From Megalopta genalis (taxonomy: Eukaryota; Arthropoda; Insecta; Hymenoptera; Halictidae), in assembly GCF_051020955.1 (NCBI RefSeq), contig NW_027476689.1, forward strand, positions 92,460 to 156,459: a stretch of DNA of 64,000 bases, read 5' to 3'. The notes under the pieces were generated by a model that was not told the origin of the DNA, did no database searches, and worked only from the letters and a program-made list of their open reading frames with translations. Both the position numbers and the translations under genes were made by a program. Below, in pieces: positions 13,577 through 28,348 of the stretch (position 1 is the stretch's first letter; each line of letters starts with the position of its first letter).

Positions 13577-16500
13577 ATTTGTTTCGAATGGATTTGAAGC
13601 TAACTCGTTTGTTTCGCCTGCATTTGAATATATATCATGTTTATCACAAGTATCTGAAGCTAAATCATTCGTTTCGCATGAATTTGAATCCAAGCCTTCT
13701 ACTTCGAATTGATTTGAAGCTAATTCGTCTGTTTCGCCTGTAGTTGAATCTACATCACATACATCGCAAGTATCTGAAGCTAAATCATTTGTTTCCAATG
13801 GATTTGAAGATAAACCTTCTACATCGCATGGATTTGAAGCTAACTCGTTTGTTTCCCCTGAATTTGAAGCTATATCACTTATATAACAAGTATCTGATGC
13901 TAAATCATTTGTTTCGCATGGATTTGAAGCTATCTCGTTTGGTTCGACTGCATTTGAAACCATATCACCTATATCGCAAGTATCTAATTCTAAATCATTT
14001 GTTTCGCATGGATTTGAAGCTAAACCTTCTACATCGCATTGATTTGCAGCTAAATCATGTGTTTCGCATGGATTTGAAGCTAATCCTCCTACTTCGCATT
14101 GATTTGAAGCTAAGTCATGTGTATCGCATGGATTTTGAAGCTAACTCGTTTGATTTGTCTGCATTTGAATCTATATCACTTACATCCCAAGTGTTTGAAG
14201 GTAAATCATTTGTTTCGCATGGATTTGAAGCTAAACCTACTACATAGCATTGATTTGAAGATTAATTGTGTGTTTTGCATGGATTTGAGGCTAACTCGTT
14301 TGTTTCCCCTGCATTTGAAGCTATATCACTTATATCGCAAGTATCTGATGCTAAATCATTTTTTTCGCATGGATTTGAAGCTAAACCTTCTACATAGTAT
14401 TGATTTGAAGCTAAACCTTCTACATCGCATTGACGTGCAGCTAAATCATGTGTTTTGCATGGATTTGAAGCTAACTCGTTTTTATCCCCTGAATTTGAAG
14501 CTATATCACTTATATAGCAAGTATCTGGTGCTAAATTATTTGTTTCGCATGGATTGGAAGCTAAACCTTCTACATCGCATTGATTTGCAGCTAAATCATG
14601 TGTTTTGCATGGATTTGAAGCTAACTCGTTTGTTTCCCCTGAATTTGAAGCTATATCACTTATATAACAAGTATTTGAAGCTAAACCATTTGTTTCGCAT
14701 GGATTTGAAGCTAAGCCTTCTACTTCGCATTAATTGGAAGCTAAAGAACGTGTTTTGCATGGATTTGAAGCTAAACCTTCTACATCGCGTTGATTTGAAG
14801 CTAAATCATGTGTCTCGCATGGATTTGAAGCTAACTCGTTTGTTTCGCATGCAGTTGAAATTAATCATGTCTTTCACAAGTATTCGAAGATGAACAATTT
14901 GAATCGCATGGATTTGAACCCGAGCCTTCTACTTCGCACTGATTTGCAGCTAAATATTGTGTTTCGCATGGATTTGAAGCTAAACCATCTACATCCCATG
15001 GATTTGAAGCTAAATCATGTGTTTGGCATGGATTTGAAGCTAAACCTTCTACATCGCATTGATTTGCAGCTGAATCATGTGTTTCGCATGGATTTGAAGC
15101 TATCACGTTCCTTTCGCCCGTATTTGATGCTATATCACTTATATCGCAAGTATTTGAAGCTAAATCATGTGTTTGATTCGCACGCAGTTGTAGCTAAATA
15201 ATGTATATCACAAGTATTTGTAGCTAAACCATTTGTTTCGCATGGATTTGAAGCTAAGCCTTCTACTTCGCGTTGATTTGAAGCTAAATCATTTGTTTCG
15301 CATGGAATTGAAGCTACCTCGTCTGTTCCTCCAGCTTTTGAAGCTATAGCACTTATATCGCAAGTATTTGAAGCTAAATCATATGTGTAGCATGGATTTG
15401 AAGCTGAACCTTCTACATCGCATTGATTTGAAGCTAAATCTTGTGTTTCGCATGGATTTGAAGATAACTCGTTTGTTTCGCATGCTTTTGTAGCTAAATA
15501 ATGTATATCACAAGTATTTGTAGCTAAACCATTTGTTTCGCATGGATTTGATGCTAAGCCTACTACTTCGCATTAATTGGACGCTAAATCACTTGTTTTG
15601 CATGGATTTGAAGCTAAGCTTCCTACTTCGCATTGATTTGAATCTCAATCATGTGTTTCGCATGGATTTGAAGCTAACTCGTTTTTATCCCCAGAATTTG
15701 AAGCTATATCACTTATATAGCAAGTATCTGGTGCTAAATTATTTGTTTCGCATGGATTGGAAGCTAAACCTTCTACATCGCATTGATTTGCAGCTAAATC
15801 ATGTGTTTTGCATGGATTTGAAGCTAACTCGTTTGTTTCCCCTGAATTTGAAGCTATATCACTTATATAACAAGTATCTGATGCTAAATCATTTGTTTCG
15901 CATGGATTTGAAGCTATCTCGTTTGGTTCGACTGCATTTGAAGCCATATCACCTATATCGCAAGTATCTAATTCTAAATCATTTGTTTCGCATGGATTTG
16001 AAGCAAAACCTTCTACATCGCATTGATTTGCAGCTAAATCGTGTGTTTCGCATGGATTTGAAGCTAATCCTCCTACTTCGCATTGATTTGAAGCTAAGTC
16101 ATGTGTATCGCATGGATTTTGAAGCTAACTCGTTTGTTTCCCCTGCATTTGAAGCTATATCACTTATATCGCAAGTATCTGATGCTAAATCATTTTTTTC
16201 GCATGGATTTGAAGCTAAACCTTCTACATAGCATTGATTTGAAGCTAAACCTTCTACATCGCATTGATTTGAAGCTAAATTAAGTATTTCGCTTGGATTT
16301 GAAGCTACCTCGTTTGTTCCTCCAGCTTTTGAAACTATATCACTTATATCGGAAGTATTTGAAGCAAAATCATATGTGTCGTATGGATTTGAAGCTGAAC
16401 CTTCTACATCGTATTGATTTGAATCTAAATCTAGTGTATCGCATGGTTTTGAAGCTAAACCTTCTACATCGCATTGATTTGCAGCTAAATCATGTGTTTC

Positions 16501-19500
16501 GCATGGATTTGAAGCTTAGCCTTCTACATCGCATTGATTTGAAGCTAAATCTAGTGTATCGCATGGTTTTGAAACTAAACCTTCTACATCGCATTGATTT
16601 GCATCTAAATCATGTGTTTCGCATGGATTTGAAGCTAACTCGTTTGTTCTGTCTGCATTTGAAGCTACCTCATTTATATCGCAAGTATTTGAAGTTAAAT
16701 CATTTGTTTCGCATGGATTTGAAGCTAAACCCACTACATAGCATTGATTTGAAGATTAATCCTGTGTTTTGCATGGATTTGCGGCTAACTCGTTTGTTTC
16801 CACTGCTTTGAAGCTATATCACTTATATCGCAAGTATCTGATGCTAAATCATTTGTTTCGCACGGATTTGATGCTAAACCTTCTACATAGCATTGATTTG
16901 AAGCTAAACCTTCTACATCGCATTAATTTGCAGCTCAGTCATGTGTTTCGCATGGATTTGAAGCTAACTCGTTCGTTGCGCATGCATTTGAAACTATATC
17001 ACTTATATCGCAATTATCTGAAGCTAAATCATTTGTTTCGCTTGGATTTGATGCGGTACCTTCTACATAGCATTGATTTGAAGCTGAATCATGTGTTTGC
17101 ATCGATTTGAAGCTAACTCGTTTGTTTCGCCTGCATTTGAAACTATATCACTTATATCGCAAGTATTTCATTCCAAAATCATTTGCTTCGCACGGATTTG
17201 AAGCTAAACCTTCTACTTCGCATTGATTTGAAGCCAAGTCATGAGTTTCACATGGTTTTGGAGCTAACTCGTTTGCTTCCCCTGCATTTGAAGCTATATC
17301 ACGTATATCGCAATTATTTGAAGAAAAATCATTTGTTTCGCATGGATTTGAAGCTATCTCGTTTCTTTCGCCTGCAGTTGAATCTATATCACTTATATCG
17401 CAAGTATTTGAAGCTAACTCGTTTGATTCGCCTGCATTTGCTGCTATTTCATTTACACCGAAAGTAATTGAAGCTAAACCATTTGTGTCGCATGGATTTG
17501 AAGCTAACTCCTTGGTTTCGCCTGAAGTTGAATCTATATGACTTATATCACAAGTATTTGAAGCTAAATCATTTGTTCGGCATGGATTTGAAACTAAGCC
17601 TTCTACGTCGCATTGATTTGAAACTAAATCTTGTGTATCGCATTGATTTGAAGCTAAGCCTTCGACTTCGCATTGAGTTGAAGCTAAATCATGTGTTTCG
17701 CTTGGATTTGAAGCTAACTCGTTTGTTTCGCCTGCATTGGCAGCTATTTCATTTACACCGCAAGTATTTGATGCTAAATCATCCGTTTCGCATGGATTTG
17801 AAGCTAAGCCTTGTACTTCGCATTGATTTGAAGCTAAGTCATATGTTTCGCTTGGATTTGAAGCTAACCCGTTTGTTTCGCATGCAGTTGAAGCTATATC
17901 ATGTATATCACAAGTATTTGTAGCTAAACCATTTGTTTCGCATGGATTTGAATCTAAGCCATCTGCTTCGCATTGATTTGAAGCTAAATCATTTGTTACG
18001 CATGGAATTGAAGCTACCTGGTTGTTCCTCCAACTTTTGAAGCTATATCACTTATATCGCTAGTATTTAAAGCTAAATCATGTGTTTCGCATGGATTTGA
18101 AGCTAAGTCGTTCGTTTCGCCTGCAGTTGAATCTACATCACTAATATCGCAAGTATTTGAAGCTAAATCATGTGTATCGCGTGGATTTGAAGCTAAGCCT
18201 TCTAATTCGCATTGTTTTGAAGCTAAATCATGTGTTTCGCTTGGATTTGAAGTTGAGCCTTATACTTCGCATTGATTAGAAGCTAAATCATGTGTTTCGC
18301 ATGGATTGGAAGCTAAATCATGTGTTTTGCATGGATTAGAACCTAACTTGTTTGTTTCGCCTGCATTTGACACTATTTCATTTATACCGCAAGTATTTGA
18401 AGCTAAATCAATCGTTTGGCATGGATTTGAAGCTAAGCCTTCTACGTCGCTTTGATTTGAAGACGATTCATGTGTTTCGCATGGATTTGAAACTAACTCT
18501 TTTGTTTCGCCTGCATTTGAAGCTGTATCCCTCATATTCGCAAGCATTTTAAACTAAATCTTTCGTTTCGCATGGATTTGAAGCTAACTAGTTGGTTCGC
18601 ATGCAGTTAAGCTAATTCACGTTTATCAGAAGTATCTGAAGCTAAACCTATTTGTTTCGCAAGAATATGTTGCTAATCCATGTGTTTTACATGAATTTGA
18701 AGCTAAATCATTTGTTTTGCATGAATTTGAAGCTAAATCATTTGTTTCACATGCATTTGAAGCTATCCCGTTTGTTTCGCCTGCATTTGAAGCTGTATCC
18801 CTTATATTCGCAAGTATTTGAAGCTGAATCATTCGTTTCGCATGGATTTGAAGCTAAGCCTTCTAGGTCGCATTGTTTTGCATCTAAATCATTTGTTTCG
18901 CATGGATTTGAAGCTAACTCGTTTGTTTCGCCTGCATTTGAAGTTATATCATTTATATAACAAGTATCTGATGCTAAATCATTTGTTTCGCATGGATTTG
19001 AAGCTAAACCTTCTACATCGCATTGATTTGCAGCTAAATCATGTGTTTCGTATAGATTTGTAGCTAACTCGTTTGTTTGGCCTGCATTTGAAGCTATATC
19101 ACTTATACCGCAAGTATCTGAAGCTAAATCAATTGTTTCGCATGTATTTGAAGCTAAGCCTTCTACTTGGAATTGAAATGAAGCTATATCATTTGTCTCG
19201 CATGAATTTGAAGCTAATCCTTCTACCGGGAATTGACTTGAAACTACATCATTTGTTTTGCATGGTTTTGAAGCTAACTCATTTGTTTCGCCTGCATTTG
19301 GATCTATATCACTTAAATCGCAAGTATTTGACCTAAATCAATTGTTTCGAATGGATTTGAAGCTAATTCTTCTACATCGTATTGATTTGAAGACAAATCA
19401 TGTCTTTCGCCTGGATTTGAAGCTAACTCTTCTACTCCGCATTGTTTTGAAGCTAAACCATTTGTTTCGCAAGTATTTGAAGCTAAGCCTTCTACTTGGA

Positions 19501-20962
19501 ATTGAAATCAAGCTAAATCATGTGTTTCGCATGGATTTGAAGCCAACTCGTTCGTTGCGCATGCTGTTAAATCTGAATAACGTATATCACAAGTATTTGT
19601 AGCTCAACCATTTGTTTCGCATGGATTTGAAGCTAAGCCTTCTACTTCGCATTGATTTGAAGCTAAATCATTTGTTTCGCATGGATTTGAATCTAAGCCT
19701 TGTCCTTCCAATTGATTTGAAGCTAATTCATGTCTTTCTTATGGATTTGAAGCTAAACCTTCTACATCGCATTGATTTGCAGCTAAATCATTTGTTTCGT
19801 ATGGATTTGAAGCTATCTCCTTTGTTTCGCCTGAATTTGAAACTATATCACTTATGTAGCAAGTATCTTAACCTAAATCATTTCTTTCGCATGGATTTGA
19901 AGCTAATCCCTTTACTGCGCGTTGATTTGAAGCTGAATCATGTGTATCCCATGGATTTTGAAGCTAACACGTTTGATTCGACCGCATTTGAATCTAAATC
20001 ACTTATATCCCTAGTGTTTGAAGCTAAATCTCTTGTTTCGCATGGATTTGAAGCTAAAGCTTCTACATCGCATTGATTTGAATCTAAATTATGTGTTTCG
20101 CTTGGATTTGAAGGTAACTAGTTCGTTGCGCATGCAGTTAAATCTAAATAACGTATGTCACAAGTATGTGTAGCTAAACCATTTGTTTCGCATGGATTTG
20201 AATCTAAACCTTCTATATAGCATTGATTTGAAGCTAAACCTTCTACATCTTATTGATTTGAAACAAAATCATTTGATTCGCATGGATTTGAAGCTAATCG
20301 TTCTACTTCGCATTGATTTGAAGCTAAGTCATGCGTATCGCATGGATTTTCAAGCAAACTCATTTGATTCGTGTGCATTTGAAGCTATATTGCTCATATC
20401 CCAAGTGTTTGAAGCTATATCATTTTCTTTCGCTTGGATTTGAAGCTAAACCTTCTACATAGCATTGATTTGAAGCTTAATCATGTGTTTTGCATGGATT
20501 TGAAGCTAAACCTTCAACATCGCATTGGATTTGAAGCTAAGCCTTCTACTGCGCATTGATTTGAAGCTAGATCATGCGTTTCGCTTGGATTTGAAGTTAC
20601 CTCGGTTGTTTCGCCTGCATTTGAAACTATTCCATTTATGTCGCAAGTATTTGAAGCTAATTCATTTGTGTCGCATGGATTTGATGCTAAGTCGCCTACT
20701 TCGCATTGATTTGAAGCTTAGTCATGTTTTTCGCATGGATTTAAAGCTAACTCGTTTGCTTCGCATGCAGTTGAAGGTAAATCATGTTTATCAAAAGTAT
20801 CTGATGCTAAACCATTTGTTCCCAAGATTATGATGCTAGTCCATGTGTTTCGCATGAATTTGAAGCTTAATCATGTTTTTCGCATAGATTTGAAGCTAAC
20901 TCGTTTGATTCGCCTGCATTTGCTGCTATTTCATTTACACCGAAAGTAATTGAAGCTAAACC
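13577..20962 (+). repeat. 7,386-bp tandem duplication, copy 1
   Basis: This block is repeated, base for base in step, at 20,963-28,348. By eye I noticed only five substitutions between the copies: 14,023/21,409, 15,300/22,686, 15,464/22,850, 17,487/24,873 and 19,437/26,823. The duplicated block starts inside an A monomer at ATTTGTTTCG, the most repeated part of the monomer. That fits unequal exchange between two misaligned A monomers. 7,386 is 246 monomers plus 6 bases, the excess coming from 31-bp monomers. The longest ORF in it is a 258-codon plus-strand LKL-frame run at 14,117-14,893. Confidence 0.93.
14117..14893 (+). other. 258-codon LKL-frame ORF, probably not a gene
   Basis: The longest plus-strand frame, duplicated exactly at 21,503-22,279. 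It reads as decapeptides of the form LKLxxLxRxx (LKLNHLFRMD, LKLNLLHRID, LKLTRLFRLH, LKLYHLYRKY), basic and leucine-rich. Met is part of the consensus, so an ATG start carries no weight. It is ended by a one-base shift near 14,870. Listed so that it is not mistaken for a real gene. Confidence 0.6.
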
Positions 20963-23900
20963 ATTTGTTTCGAATGGATTTGAAGCTAACTCGTTTGTTT
21001 CGCCTGCATTTGAATATATATCATGTTTATCACAAGTATCTGAAGCTAAATCATTCGTTTCGCATGAATTTGAATCCAAGCCTTCTACTTCGAATTGATT
21101 TGAAGCTAATTCGTCTGTTTCGCCTGTAGTTGAATCTACATCACATACATCGCAAGTATCTGAAGCTAAATCATTTGTTTCCAATGGATTTGAAGATAAA
21201 CCTTCTACATCGCATGGATTTGAAGCTAACTCGTTTGTTTCCCCTGAATTTGAAGCTATATCACTTATATAACAAGTATCTGATGCTAAATCATTTGTTT
21301 CGCATGGATTTGAAGCTATCTCGTTTGGTTCGACTGCATTTGAAACCATATCACCTATATCGCAAGTATCTAATTCTAAATCATTTGTTTCGCATGGATT
21401 TGAAGCTATACCTTCTACATCGCATTGATTTGCAGCTAAATCATGTGTTTCGCATGGATTTGAAGCTAATCCTCCTACTTCGCATTGATTTGAAGCTAAG
21501 TCATGTGTATCGCATGGATTTTGAAGCTAACTCGTTTGATTTGTCTGCATTTGAATCTATATCACTTACATCCCAAGTGTTTGAAGGTAAATCATTTGTT
21601 TCGCATGGATTTGAAGCTAAACCTACTACATAGCATTGATTTGAAGATTAATTGTGTGTTTTGCATGGATTTGAGGCTAACTCGTTTGTTTCCCCTGCAT
21701 TTGAAGCTATATCACTTATATCGCAAGTATCTGATGCTAAATCATTTTTTTCGCATGGATTTGAAGCTAAACCTTCTACATAGTATTGATTTGAAGCTAA
21801 ACCTTCTACATCGCATTGACGTGCAGCTAAATCATGTGTTTTGCATGGATTTGAAGCTAACTCGTTTTTATCCCCTGAATTTGAAGCTATATCACTTATA
21901 TAGCAAGTATCTGGTGCTAAATTATTTGTTTCGCATGGATTGGAAGCTAAACCTTCTACATCGCATTGATTTGCAGCTAAATCATGTGTTTTGCATGGAT
22001 TTGAAGCTAACTCGTTTGTTTCCCCTGAATTTGAAGCTATATCACTTATATAACAAGTATTTGAAGCTAAACCATTTGTTTCGCATGGATTTGAAGCTAA
22101 GCCTTCTACTTCGCATTAATTGGAAGCTAAAGAACGTGTTTTGCATGGATTTGAAGCTAAACCTTCTACATCGCGTTGATTTGAAGCTAAATCATGTGTC
22201 TCGCATGGATTTGAAGCTAACTCGTTTGTTTCGCATGCAGTTGAAATTAATCATGTCTTTCACAAGTATTCGAAGATGAACAATTTGAATCGCATGGATT
22301 TGAACCCGAGCCTTCTACTTCGCACTGATTTGCAGCTAAATATTGTGTTTCGCATGGATTTGAAGCTAAACCATCTACATCCCATGGATTTGAAGCTAAA
22401 TCATGTGTTTGGCATGGATTTGAAGCTAAACCTTCTACATCGCATTGATTTGCAGCTGAATCATGTGTTTCGCATGGATTTGAAGCTATCACGTTCCTTT
22501 CGCCCGTATTTGATGCTATATCACTTATATCGCAAGTATTTGAAGCTAAATCATGTGTTTGATTCGCACGCAGTTGTAGCTAAATAATGTATATCACAAG
22601 TATTTGTAGCTAAACCATTTGTTTCGCATGGATTTGAAGCTAAGCCTTCTACTTCGCGTTGATTTGAAGCTAAATCATTTGTTTCACATGGAATTGAAGC
22701 TACCTCGTCTGTTCCTCCAGCTTTTGAAGCTATAGCACTTATATCGCAAGTATTTGAAGCTAAATCATATGTGTAGCATGGATTTGAAGCTGAACCTTCT
22801 ACATCGCATTGATTTGAAGCTAAATCTTGTGTTTCGCATGGATTTGAAGCTAACTCGTTTGTTTCGCATGCTTTTGTAGCTAAATAATGTATATCACAAG
22901 TATTTGTAGCTAAACCATTTGTTTCGCATGGATTTGATGCTAAGCCTACTACTTCGCATTAATTGGACGCTAAATCACTTGTTTTGCATGGATTTGAAGC
23001 TAAGCTTCCTACTTCGCATTGATTTGAATCTCAATCATGTGTTTCGCATGGATTTGAAGCTAACTCGTTTTTATCCCCAGAATTTGAAGCTATATCACTT
23101 ATATAGCAAGTATCTGGTGCTAAATTATTTGTTTCGCATGGATTGGAAGCTAAACCTTCTACATCGCATTGATTTGCAGCTAAATCATGTGTTTTGCATG
23201 GATTTGAAGCTAACTCGTTTGTTTCCCCTGAATTTGAAGCTATATCACTTATATAACAAGTATCTGATGCTAAATCATTTGTTTCGCATGGATTTGAAGC
23301 TATCTCGTTTGGTTCGACTGCATTTGAAGCCATATCACCTATATCGCAAGTATCTAATTCTAAATCATTTGTTTCGCATGGATTTGAAGCAAAACCTTCT
23401 ACATCGCATTGATTTGCAGCTAAATCGTGTGTTTCGCATGGATTTGAAGCTAATCCTCCTACTTCGCATTGATTTGAAGCTAAGTCATGTGTATCGCATG
23501 GATTTTGAAGCTAACTCGTTTGTTTCCCCTGCATTTGAAGCTATATCACTTATATCGCAAGTATCTGATGCTAAATCATTTTTTTCGCATGGATTTGAAG
23601 CTAAACCTTCTACATAGCATTGATTTGAAGCTAAACCTTCTACATCGCATTGATTTGAAGCTAAATTAAGTATTTCGCTTGGATTTGAAGCTACCTCGTT
23701 TGTTCCTCCAGCTTTTGAAACTATATCACTTATATCGGAAGTATTTGAAGCAAAATCATATGTGTCGTATGGATTTGAAGCTGAACCTTCTACATCGTAT
23801 TGATTTGAATCTAAATCTAGTGTATCGCATGGTTTTGAAGCTAAACCTTCTACATCGCATTGATTTGCAGCTAAATCATGTGTTTCGCATGGATTTGAAG

Positions 23901-26900
23901 CTTAGCCTTCTACATCGCATTGATTTGAAGCTAAATCTAGTGTATCGCATGGTTTTGAAACTAAACCTTCTACATCGCATTGATTTGCATCTAAATCATG
24001 TGTTTCGCATGGATTTGAAGCTAACTCGTTTGTTCTGTCTGCATTTGAAGCTACCTCATTTATATCGCAAGTATTTGAAGTTAAATCATTTGTTTCGCAT
24101 GGATTTGAAGCTAAACCCACTACATAGCATTGATTTGAAGATTAATCCTGTGTTTTGCATGGATTTGCGGCTAACTCGTTTGTTTCCACTGCTTTGAAGC
24201 TATATCACTTATATCGCAAGTATCTGATGCTAAATCATTTGTTTCGCACGGATTTGATGCTAAACCTTCTACATAGCATTGATTTGAAGCTAAACCTTCT
24301 ACATCGCATTAATTTGCAGCTCAGTCATGTGTTTCGCATGGATTTGAAGCTAACTCGTTCGTTGCGCATGCATTTGAAACTATATCACTTATATCGCAAT
24401 TATCTGAAGCTAAATCATTTGTTTCGCTTGGATTTGATGCGGTACCTTCTACATAGCATTGATTTGAAGCTGAATCATGTGTTTGCATCGATTTGAAGCT
24501 AACTCGTTTGTTTCGCCTGCATTTGAAACTATATCACTTATATCGCAAGTATTTCATTCCAAAATCATTTGCTTCGCACGGATTTGAAGCTAAACCTTCT
24601 ACTTCGCATTGATTTGAAGCCAAGTCATGAGTTTCACATGGTTTTGGAGCTAACTCGTTTGCTTCCCCTGCATTTGAAGCTATATCACGTATATCGCAAT
24701 TATTTGAAGAAAAATCATTTGTTTCGCATGGATTTGAAGCTATCTCGTTTCTTTCGCCTGCAGTTGAATCTATATCACTTATATCGCAAGTATTTGAAGC
24801 TAACTCGTTTGATTCGCCTGCATTTGCTGCTATTTCATTTACACCGAAAGTAATTGAAGCTAAACCATTTGTTTCGCATGGATTTGAAGCTAACTCCTTG
24901 GTTTCGCCTGAAGTTGAATCTATATGACTTATATCACAAGTATTTGAAGCTAAATCATTTGTTCGGCATGGATTTGAAACTAAGCCTTCTACGTCGCATT
25001 GATTTGAAACTAAATCTTGTGTATCGCATTGATTTGAAGCTAAGCCTTCGACTTCGCATTGAGTTGAAGCTAAATCATGTGTTTCGCTTGGATTTGAAGC
25101 TAACTCGTTTGTTTCGCCTGCATTGGCAGCTATTTCATTTACACCGCAAGTATTTGATGCTAAATCATCCGTTTCGCATGGATTTGAAGCTAAGCCTTGT
25201 ACTTCGCATTGATTTGAAGCTAAGTCATATGTTTCGCTTGGATTTGAAGCTAACCCGTTTGTTTCGCATGCAGTTGAAGCTATATCATGTATATCACAAG
25301 TATTTGTAGCTAAACCATTTGTTTCGCATGGATTTGAATCTAAGCCATCTGCTTCGCATTGATTTGAAGCTAAATCATTTGTTACGCATGGAATTGAAGC
25401 TACCTGGTTGTTCCTCCAACTTTTGAAGCTATATCACTTATATCGCTAGTATTTAAAGCTAAATCATGTGTTTCGCATGGATTTGAAGCTAAGTCGTTCG
25501 TTTCGCCTGCAGTTGAATCTACATCACTAATATCGCAAGTATTTGAAGCTAAATCATGTGTATCGCGTGGATTTGAAGCTAAGCCTTCTAATTCGCATTG
25601 TTTTGAAGCTAAATCATGTGTTTCGCTTGGATTTGAAGTTGAGCCTTATACTTCGCATTGATTAGAAGCTAAATCATGTGTTTCGCATGGATTGGAAGCT
25701 AAATCATGTGTTTTGCATGGATTAGAACCTAACTTGTTTGTTTCGCCTGCATTTGACACTATTTCATTTATACCGCAAGTATTTGAAGCTAAATCAATCG
25801 TTTGGCATGGATTTGAAGCTAAGCCTTCTACGTCGCTTTGATTTGAAGACGATTCATGTGTTTCGCATGGATTTGAAACTAACTCTTTTGTTTCGCCTGC
25901 ATTTGAAGCTGTATCCCTCATATTCGCAAGCATTTTAAACTAAATCTTTCGTTTCGCATGGATTTGAAGCTAACTAGTTGGTTCGCATGCAGTTAAGCTA
26001 ATTCACGTTTATCAGAAGTATCTGAAGCTAAACCTATTTGTTTCGCAAGAATATGTTGCTAATCCATGTGTTTTACATGAATTTGAAGCTAAATCATTTG
26101 TTTTGCATGAATTTGAAGCTAAATCATTTGTTTCACATGCATTTGAAGCTATCCCGTTTGTTTCGCCTGCATTTGAAGCTGTATCCCTTATATTCGCAAG
26201 TATTTGAAGCTGAATCATTCGTTTCGCATGGATTTGAAGCTAAGCCTTCTAGGTCGCATTGTTTTGCATCTAAATCATTTGTTTCGCATGGATTTGAAGC
26301 TAACTCGTTTGTTTCGCCTGCATTTGAAGTTATATCATTTATATAACAAGTATCTGATGCTAAATCATTTGTTTCGCATGGATTTGAAGCTAAACCTTCT
26401 ACATCGCATTGATTTGCAGCTAAATCATGTGTTTCGTATAGATTTGTAGCTAACTCGTTTGTTTGGCCTGCATTTGAAGCTATATCACTTATACCGCAAG
26501 TATCTGAAGCTAAATCAATTGTTTCGCATGTATTTGAAGCTAAGCCTTCTACTTGGAATTGAAATGAAGCTATATCATTTGTCTCGCATGAATTTGAAGC
26601 TAATCCTTCTACCGGGAATTGACTTGAAACTACATCATTTGTTTTGCATGGTTTTGAAGCTAACTCATTTGTTTCGCCTGCATTTGGATCTATATCACTT
26701 AAATCGCAAGTATTTGACCTAAATCAATTGTTTCGAATGGATTTGAAGCTAATTCTTCTACATCGTATTGATTTGAAGACAAATCATGTCTTTCGCCTGG
26801 ATTTGAAGCTAACTCTTCTACTTCGCATTGTTTTGAAGCTAAACCATTTGTTTCGCAAGTATTTGAAGCTAAGCCTTCTACTTGGAATTGAAATCAAGCT

Positions 26901-28348
26901 AAATCATGTGTTTCGCATGGATTTGAAGCCAACTCGTTCGTTGCGCATGCTGTTAAATCTGAATAACGTATATCACAAGTATTTGTAGCTCAACCATTTG
27001 TTTCGCATGGATTTGAAGCTAAGCCTTCTACTTCGCATTGATTTGAAGCTAAATCATTTGTTTCGCATGGATTTGAATCTAAGCCTTGTCCTTCCAATTG
27101 ATTTGAAGCTAATTCATGTCTTTCTTATGGATTTGAAGCTAAACCTTCTACATCGCATTGATTTGCAGCTAAATCATTTGTTTCGTATGGATTTGAAGCT
27201 ATCTCCTTTGTTTCGCCTGAATTTGAAACTATATCACTTATGTAGCAAGTATCTTAACCTAAATCATTTCTTTCGCATGGATTTGAAGCTAATCCCTTTA
27301 CTGCGCGTTGATTTGAAGCTGAATCATGTGTATCCCATGGATTTTGAAGCTAACACGTTTGATTCGACCGCATTTGAATCTAAATCACTTATATCCCTAG
27401 TGTTTGAAGCTAAATCTCTTGTTTCGCATGGATTTGAAGCTAAAGCTTCTACATCGCATTGATTTGAATCTAAATTATGTGTTTCGCTTGGATTTGAAGG
27501 TAACTAGTTCGTTGCGCATGCAGTTAAATCTAAATAACGTATGTCACAAGTATGTGTAGCTAAACCATTTGTTTCGCATGGATTTGAATCTAAACCTTCT
27601 ATATAGCATTGATTTGAAGCTAAACCTTCTACATCTTATTGATTTGAAACAAAATCATTTGATTCGCATGGATTTGAAGCTAATCGTTCTACTTCGCATT
27701 GATTTGAAGCTAAGTCATGCGTATCGCATGGATTTTCAAGCAAACTCATTTGATTCGTGTGCATTTGAAGCTATATTGCTCATATCCCAAGTGTTTGAAG
27801 CTATATCATTTTCTTTCGCTTGGATTTGAAGCTAAACCTTCTACATAGCATTGATTTGAAGCTTAATCATGTGTTTTGCATGGATTTGAAGCTAAACCTT
27901 CAACATCGCATTGGATTTGAAGCTAAGCCTTCTACTGCGCATTGATTTGAAGCTAGATCATGCGTTTCGCTTGGATTTGAAGTTACCTCGGTTGTTTCGC
28001 CTGCATTTGAAACTATTCCATTTATGTCGCAAGTATTTGAAGCTAATTCATTTGTGTCGCATGGATTTGATGCTAAGTCGCCTACTTCGCATTGATTTGA
28101 AGCTTAGTCATGTTTTTCGCATGGATTTAAAGCTAACTCGTTTGCTTCGCATGCAGTTGAAGGTAAATCATGTTTATCAAAAGTATCTGATGCTAAACCA
28201 TTTGTTCCCAAGATTATGATGCTAGTCCATGTGTTTCGCATGAATTTGAAGCTTAATCATGTTTTTCGCATAGATTTGAAGCTAACTCGTTTGATTCGCC
28301 TGCATTTGCTGCTATTTCATTTACACCGAAAGTAATTGAAGCTAAACC
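20963..28348 (+). repeat. 7,386-bp tandem duplication, copy 2
   Basis: Second copy of the preceding block, directly adjoining it. The junction lies in ATTTGTTTCG: 20,955-20,972 reads as the end of copy 1 and then continues with GAATGG, the variant that opens copy 1. The end near 28,348 is the same A-monomer motif. Near-identity of more than seven kilobases of satellite means either a very recent duplication or conversion, and makes this a place where assembly collapse or expansion is possible. Confidence 0.93.

Noticed and set aside
14117..14893. Leucine-rich repeat protein in the LKL frame
   Set aside because: LRR units are about 20-29 residues with a fixed Asn. Here the period is 10 and no LxxLxLxxN pattern occurs.
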